From Marsupella aquatica (lineage: Eukaryota > Marchantiophyta), in NCBI GenBank assembly GCA_973895155.1, contig OZ316891.1, positions 31,868,001 to 31,932,000 of the forward strand: a stretch of DNA of 64,000 nt, in the 5' to 3' direction. This document shows positions 58,421 to 64,000 of this stretch, piece by piece. Every line of letters begins with the position of its first letter. The first letter of the stretch is position 1. The position numbers and the translations under genes were made by a program. The notes below the pieces were generated by a model that did not search any database, was not told the DNA's origin, and was given only the letters and a program-made list of their open reading frames with translations.

Positions 58421-59559
58421 TCCGATCCCGAACTGGGAACCCTTGTCGCTGGATCCTCCACAACATCCCCCATTCCCAGCAGTAAAGGCTCCTGATTGCA
58501 CAACAGCCCCATCTGCACCTTGTCTTGGGGAGCTTTGCCGACCCCGCCATCAGTATGGGGACCGGCTGATGCGAACAGAAGTCTCCGCGCGTACCTATAT
58601 ATGATTGGTAAGTGATATGCTAACTTTGATGATGAGGAGGTCTGTAAGTTTTCTCTGGAAAAATCAAGGTTACCCAAAAGCTTTTTATACAGAAACCCAC
58701 AGTAGTTTAGGTTCGGTCCGAGAGTCTGCAACAACCAACAGTGGCGCTTCGGTATTTCTTCATCGGGATCGGTCATCCAAAGTGCCACCCTCAAGAATTC
58801 CAAGAGCTCCAGCTGATGTTTGCTGGTGCACTGGTTCTTCAGGAACCCAGTTGTGGTGGGTGCTCCTCTGAAATAGGTCCACTGGTGATCACGTATGTAC
58901 ACCCTCCCTTGGATCGCTCCCGGTCGACCTCTGGGCAAGCGGAAAACCTCGGAGACAACCTGCTCATCAAATTGGAATTCCCTATCACTGATGCACCCAA
59001 CCTTCCGCTTGGGGTCCCAAGTCCCCACAAAGTCCCGCATCTCCTGTTCTGACACATCGTCCGAATGCAACCACGGCAGGTTTATGAAGGCGGAGAGGCC
59101 TATGTTGTCCGTTGAAGTGTCATATCGATTGGTATCAATGTTGGCGAATGCTTCGTCCTCGATCTTTGGGAACCTTAGCTCTAGGTTTGTTGGCAGTGTT
59201 CCATTCCACCCCTGCGAATCACAATGTGTTGGTGGAGATGCAGCAGCCTGTGCGTCAAACGGCGGCTCCTCTTCTCTGCCCTCAAGTGCCGCAACCCCGC
59301 TGGGTGTGGTCCGGGTCCTCTTCTTGTGTGCCACTCCAGGGGTTTCTTGATTGTCCTCCTCAGTGGACGTTGCTGTTGCATCTGTTGCCAATTTCCTCTT
59401 CATCGGGGGCTCCGGTGCCATGGTAAGGCTCTGCAGGTTCCAGTGTGATAAAAATTGCCCGCACAAACTTCAATTACGCTTTCAAAAACCCTTTTAAATA
59501 ACCCTAAATGTTTTGTCGACCAAGATGTGCTTATCGCCGCGCCTTGGAGCCCCAAAACG

Positions 59560-59880
59560 AGTGAGAGAATGATAGTCCCTTCTACTCACTCTTGTCAAAC
59601 CTTGCTTGCGCATCACCCTGAAAGAGCGCGATAGAATCACAATCCCTTCTACTCACTCTGTTGAACCTCGGATGCCCACAACCCTGAAAGAGCACGAGAG
59701 AATCATAGTCCCTTCTTCTCACTCTATCAAACCTCGGATGCCCACAACCCTGAAAGAGCACGACAAAATGATAGTCCCATCTCCTCACTCTTGTCGAAAC
59801 TCGGCCCACAGCCCACAAAGAGCGAGAGAGATTGATAGTCCCAGCTCCTCACTCTAGACGAACCTCGCTTGCCCACAAAC
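59560..59880 (+). repeat. ~63-66-bp tandem repeat x5
   Basis: Units contain GAGAGAATGATAGTCCC, TTCTACTCACTC and CCTCG(G/C)ATGCCCACAACCCTG. Five copies are readable, the outer ones more diverged. It lies just upstream of the minus-strand coiled-coil gene, so it could sit in its promoter. Confidence 0.9.
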
Positions 59881-60016
59881 CCTACTTACGACTACGACTA
59901 CGACTACTTACATTATTTTAGCCGTTGGTGATAGACGACTTAATCCGGCCATGACCCTCAAAGGTTGTTATGATTGAGAGTACAAACATATCATTTGTGA
60001 AATGCCGATAGCCATC

Positions 60017-60110
60017 TACAATTATAATAAGGGATCCCGCCTTTTTTTCGTCCTTGGTCACCATACAAAAAAGCTTATGGGCGGGAAAGATCCAGTAATG
60101 TTTTCTAAAT
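60017..60110 (+). repeat. Copy of the CTACAA…GGGATCCC short repeat
   Basis: CTACAATTATAATAAGGGAT, CCCGCCTTTTTTTCGTCC and TTATGGGCGGGAAAGATCC match the inverted block at 47046-47137. Two copies in one window imply a dispersed family. Confidence 0.8.
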
Positions 60111-60119
60111 AAATCAAGA

Positions 60120-61370
60120 TATTGAAAAATATTGATAATTAGGGGTGACAATGTTATTGGTGGTAACCCTAAACTGGACCCACTCCAAAATTTGGCAGAC
60201 TACCAACGACATCTCTTTGTGTGGATGTTCTTAGAAAGTTTCTTTATGTTTTAGCGTGTCAGTCTGTTTGAAAGGAGGTTGACAGATTGATAACATGGCG
60301 GGAATGGATTTGCCAGCATAGCTGGATTTGCTAGAGCAAGGGAAAGAGAACCAAGACTATGTCAAAATATTTTAGGGTAATTAATTTGCATCTCCTTTGG
60401 CTTATCCTCGCTACATTTCACGAAATGATAAATGAAGACCCAAAAAATGTGGGGATTGGAACACGGGGCACATCTGGGAATTTGATAAAGCCAAGCAAAG
60501 ATTGGTTTTTTCGCCATTGGCAAGGGTGGCAAGGGATTCTGTAGCTGAGGTGAACAATTTTGTTGACAGACATGGCATGTCTTAATATGCACAAAATTCA
60601 ATGATAAGCACCGATTTGCCTCTATGTCAACTTACACCTGAGCTTCAGAATATCATAGCAAAGTATCGAGTGAATTTTGAAGGGAGTCAAGATGACCTTG
60701 ACAATGATGCTACTGTTGGTGAACCAGGTGAAGAGCCAGCTCAACCCACTTCTCAATGTTTTCTCAATGTTTGTGTGAGTAAGAAGTTTTGTAAACTGTA
60801 ATCAAATATTGTGCACAGTTTCTAATTTTTTATAAGCACACTTTGATTATTGTCCATTCCATTTATTTGACTTGTGACCACAATTAGTGTCATACCATAT
60901 TAATGTCACACACCCTAATTACCGTCACTTACCTCAACTAGTCAAATGTAACCTCACATTAATTAGAGTGTGTGAGACTAAATACTCTAAGGAGTGTAGT
61001 GGAAAGAAAGAAAGAAAGAAAGAAAGAATGAAAAAACTGCACAACTTTCCAAAAGCGAGAAAGGTACAATACTTTAAGACAAGTGCATTAATTTCAAGGA
61101 ACTTTATGATTGAAAGAGAAGTGCTTGAACTTTGTGCTTTCCTAATTTTCTACTCAAATTGGCGCTCTCTATTTAGGTGACACCTGTCGATCAATAAACC
61201 ATGAACAATGTAAATTTTATATCCAGTGGCATATAATGTGCACTCATCAGTAAATAGAAGAATAGTTGCTTGGTTGAAGGGTCGAACCTTCTCATGCAAG
61301 TAAGAAAATATGCCCCTCAAAATGATAAGTATAATATAGCGGACCTATATATATTATCGGCAAATTAAAA
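60120..61370. other. AT-rich spacer with a GAAA microsatellite
   Basis: Short frames only. 60601-60801 (plus) is a 66-codon frame with no motif. 61002-61026 is (GAAA)n. Nothing else recognised. Confidence 0.5.
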
Positions 61371-61371
61371 C

Positions 61372-61961
61372 TTTAGGGTTTAGGGTTTAGGGGTGGACAT
61401 GGCCAAAGCATGGACTAGGCCGGATTAACATAATAATATATTTCAATTCAATGAGACCAAAGAATGTCCCTACCTAAATACCTTATATATGTATATATAT
61501 ATATCTCTCCAAACCATCGACGACATAGATTTCAAATTTCCATCTCATCCCTTGATAAAACCTTTCATTATTATAATTGCAGGAGAAGCTTTTTGATGGA
61601 GGTTTTTCAATGAGCCTAGCATTTCAATGAAGCGTTTCAGAGGTGACGGATTTTCTGAATCATTGTACTCTTCTTTGAAAGCATAAAAGTGTTTAGGGTT
61701 TAGGGTTAAGAGATTGATTTCAAATTTCCCACTCTCTCTCTCTCTCGCTCGCAATGAGCCAATCGTTCGGGGATGTATGGTTGTATGGTTTAGGGTAACA
61801 TCAACTGCCAAGGGTTTAGGGTTTAATCAATGGTTTGGGCTTTAGGGTTTGAGATTTTCCCTGCAGTTTTCATTTTTGTAGGTTTTTGATTACCATTAGT
61901 CAGATGAATTTCGGCCGTTTTACGACTACTTTAGCTGGTTTAGGGTTTAGGGTTTAGGGTT
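61372..61961 (+). repeat. Cluster of interstitial telomere-like repeats
   Basis: TTTAGGG runs occur at 61372-61393, 61692-61707, about 61785-61797, 61812-61850 and 61939-61961, each two to three units, all in the same orientation. A CT microsatellite lies at 61731-61747 and a TATATA run at 61490-61503. Confidence 0.9.
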
Positions 61962-61969
61962 GGGTACGG

Positions 61970-62835
61970 GTATTTTACCTTGCGTTGCATTAAACATGAT
62001 GGGGGTCCCTGAAAGAAGGAGCTTGCCATGGGGGTCCGTCAAGAAATTCATAAACTCTCAAGCATCCTCATACTAAACCAATGGAATGTCCAACCCGCCC
62101 TACACGACTCCCGCGCAGAGCTTTGGTTGATGACTACTATAGTCCTGTTCTGGTTCACTACCAACATCCATGTCCTATGGGTTTTCCGGTGACAAAATGG
62201 ACCGTAAATGGCTGTGTTTCAGCCGGCTTAGACTTTGGGGCAAACCACTTGCTATACGCCCTCTGTTTTGTGCCACGTTTTCATCGTTGTTGAGCACCCC
62301 CGAGTCCCCACTTTTATACCGGCGGTGTGACGGATCCACAATGTGTCGAGGTTTGTAGAGAGCATTGACAATTGCTTGACATTGAATTGGGCATCGCCCT
62401 TCTTCGCAGCCCTCTCACGGAGCCTCCCGCCGTTGCAGCGGAACGACCCCATGGCCTGCATCACAATTATCTGTAACGTCCTTTTGTAAAGCGTTTTTCC
62501 ACCTCTTCCCCACCATCTTTCATTGGTATGTTTGCGTCAATAGTGCACAGTAGAAGATTGGTAAGAACTCCATAAACAAGACAATTAGGAATTAGCAGGT
62601 GAATGTCCAAATGGGCCTCGTTCTGGATGCATGTTCACGATGAGTACTTTTAAGATGCTTTGAGGGGTAACGAGAATCACAATAGCCAAAGGCGATCGTT
62701 ATACATGAAAACTGGGAGGAGAAATCACAAATGTCCATACGGTGAGTGCACTATAGACGCGGCAATCGTGATCATGGAAAAACAAGCACATGGACGATGG
62801 CTTCAAATAAACTTTCCACTAATATAGAAGCACTA
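61970..62835. other. Spacer without recognised gene
   Basis: Short frames on both strands (62081-62293 plus; 62464-62252 minus) carry no motif I know. Confidence 0.45.
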
Positions 62836-62839
62836 GCTG

Positions 62840-63470
62840 AATACCTGTGCGTTGCACAAAAGAAGTCGTGTCGGCCAAGATGTCATTGAGAAAAAATGAT
62901 GTAGTGTCAGCCAAGAGGTCGTGGAGAAAAAAGATGTAGTGAAGAGAAAAGATGTTGTGTTGCCCAAGAGGTCGTTGAGAGAAACGATGTCGTGTCGCCC
63001 AAGAGGTCGTTGAGAGTATATATGTCGTGTCGCCCAAGAGGACATTGAGAGAAAAGAAGTTGCGTTGGTCAAGATGACGTTGAGAAAAAAAAGATGTTGT
63101 ATTGGCCAAGAGGTCGTTGAAAGAAAATATGTAGTGTCAACCAAGAGGTCGTGGAGAAAAAAGATGTCTTGTCGCCCCAGAGGTCATTGAGAAATAAAGA
63201 TATCGTGTCGCCCAAGAAGACGTTGAGAAAAAAACATGTGTTGGCCAAGAGATCATTGAGCAAAAAATGTCATGTCGGCCAGAAGGGTTTAGGGGAAAAA
63301 AGACGTTGTGTCGGCCAAGATGTCGTTGAGAAAAAAATTTCATGTTGGCGAAGATGTTGAGATAAAAAAACGTTGTGTCGGCCAAGACATCGTTCACGGA
63401 AAATACCCGTGCGTTGCACAAAAGATATTGTTAAGAAATAAGATGTCGTGTTGCCCAAGATGTTGTTAAG
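62840..63470 (+). repeat. ~36-bp minisatellite flanked by a GTGCGTTGCAC motif
   Basis: About fifteen degenerate units of the type GATGTCGTGTCGCCCAAGAG plus GTCGTTGAGAGAAAA run head to tail. AATACC(T/C)GTGCGTTGCAC, then AAAAGA, stands at both edges (62840-62863; 63402-63425) in the same orientation. That palindromic word is widespread in plant transposon ends. Frames on the minus strand (SQRPLGQHN…) are artefacts of the repeat. Confidence 0.9.
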
Positions 63471-64000
63471 TGGAAGATATCACAAAGTAAAAAGATGTCT
63501 TTAAAAAAGTAGTTTTGCGAAACATGCCATTGTGTGAAAGATGTTATGAAATAAAAAAATCAAGGAAACTAAGAAGGAGTGAGTCTTTTTCTTTGTTTTG
63601 TTTTTTTACCCAAAATGCCCATGCATTTGAATGGCGACCACTATAAATTAACTAACTTCCAAAGAGTTAAATCTCTTTTTTAAGAGCAAAAGCCAAAATA
63701 ATATAATGTCAACCTACTCTCTTCCCCTTAGTGCTCACTCCCTACCAAAACCATTACCTCCAGTAAATCTTTTCATTTTGATGCCCCATGCCAAATGTAC
63801 TCTAAAATAATAATATACTTACACTTTAATGCTCCATACCAAAAAGTATTATACGCAAGCTACAAAATAACTACAGTAACACATGCAAGTACTCTATGAC
63901 ATATTATATCTACTTTGTATTATAATTTACATACCTACCTTGTACTATAACTTACAGCCAATTTTAGGTTCCCATCTCACTCAATCCAAGAGCCATAAAT
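63471..64000. other. AT-rich end of window, no gene seen
   Basis: Long A/T runs and no supported frame. Confidence 0.55.

Larger units (their letters stand above)
54617..59421 (-). pseudogene. Coiled-coil/repeat protein gene split by the short TTACGAGTT element
   Basis: Minus-strand blocks are 59421-58078 (starts MAPEPPMKRKLATDATATST), 57774-56943 and 55087-54617 (ends at donor AAC|GTAAGTCC). The first block has an N-terminal KRK nuclear-type signal and a globular middle (LPWLHSDDVSEQEMRDFVGT, DEQVVSEVFRLPRG, YFRGAPTTTGFLKNQ) like gag-like plant transposon proteins. It ends in a ~55-residue repeat and a TGA. The second and third blocks are long coiled coils (MKAEVIRRLREMDAKQAGMG; KAEELGAEKERAEFHLQKVA). 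Removing the inserted element restores …NKELDAKREKTVGISGD…, so the gene was continuous before insertion. No catalytic motif. It is probably of retroelement or plant-transposon origin. Confidence 0.62.

Noticed and set aside
60362-60601. Integrase zinc-finger-like CHVCQQNC segment on the minus strand
   Set aside because: Only one Cys pair resembles the motif; the His pair and flanking integrase core are missing.
62860-63460. Open minus-strand frames with repeated SQRPLGQHN-type peptides
   Set aside because: They follow the period of the minisatellite and have no conserved start or motif. They are products of the repeat.

Overview
The window looks like a repeat-dense nuclear locus of a green plant or a close streptophyte relative. 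The evidence is spliceosomal GT-AG introns, plant-type interstitial telomere repeats (TTTAGGG), plant-style Ty3/gypsy chromovirus and Ty1/copia retrotransposons with a tRNA-iMet primer site, and a decayed gene closest to the plastid/bacterial-type isoleucyl-tRNA synthetase of plants. A spore-bearing land plant or charophyte alga is plausible, but the sequence alone does not fix the species. Most of the window is mobile DNA nested in mobile DNA. Very little looks like single-copy host gene.

Layout. 1-22.7 kb is one minus-strand chromovirus (gypsy-1: LTR, PBS, gag, protease, RT, RNase H, integrase, chromodomain). It is split by three DNA-element insertions, each with clean target-site duplications: a 358-bp MITE (1608-1965, TSD TGAA), an 11.5-kb gene-bearing TIR element (2899-14430, TSD GGCC) with the same termini, and a 4.1-kb single-ORF element (16947-21061, TSD ACTCTTTG). 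The 11.5-kb element carries two convergent multi-exon genes: a candidate transposase (plus strand) and a coiled-coil/RING-like protein (minus strand). An intron of the second gene holds a further Mutator-like MITE with an 11-bp TSD. 22.7-26 kb is decayed sequence with a short exon pair. 26.0-31.3 kb is the 5'-truncated, frameshifted isoleucyl-tRNA synthetase. 32.2-34.9 kb (minus) holds an RNase H-like exon and a protein-kinase-like gene. 35.5-38.1 kb is tandem repeats and a 2-kb pyrimidine-rich stretch.

38.1-48.9 kb is a second, inverted and truncated copy of the 11.5-kb TIR element. It is broken by a 5.5-kb Ty1/copia element with identical 189-bp LTRs and a perfect CTTCT duplication, and it is itself inserted in a second gypsy copy (48.9-52.6 kb). 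54.6-59.4 kb (minus) is a coiled-coil/repeat protein gene interrupted by a 1.8-kb internally deleted copy of the 4.1-kb single-ORF element. 59.5-64 kb is minisatellites, telomere-like islands and AT-rich spacer.

How the parts relate. Shared termini, sub-terminal arrays and target duplications define two DNA-element families that I cannot assign with certainty to a known superfamily. One is the GGTGGAAAGC-TIR family, with an autonomous-looking member, a truncated member and a MITE. The other is the TTACGAGTT-array family, with a full 800-codon ORF copy and a deletion derivative. These two families are the best candidates for something undescribed.
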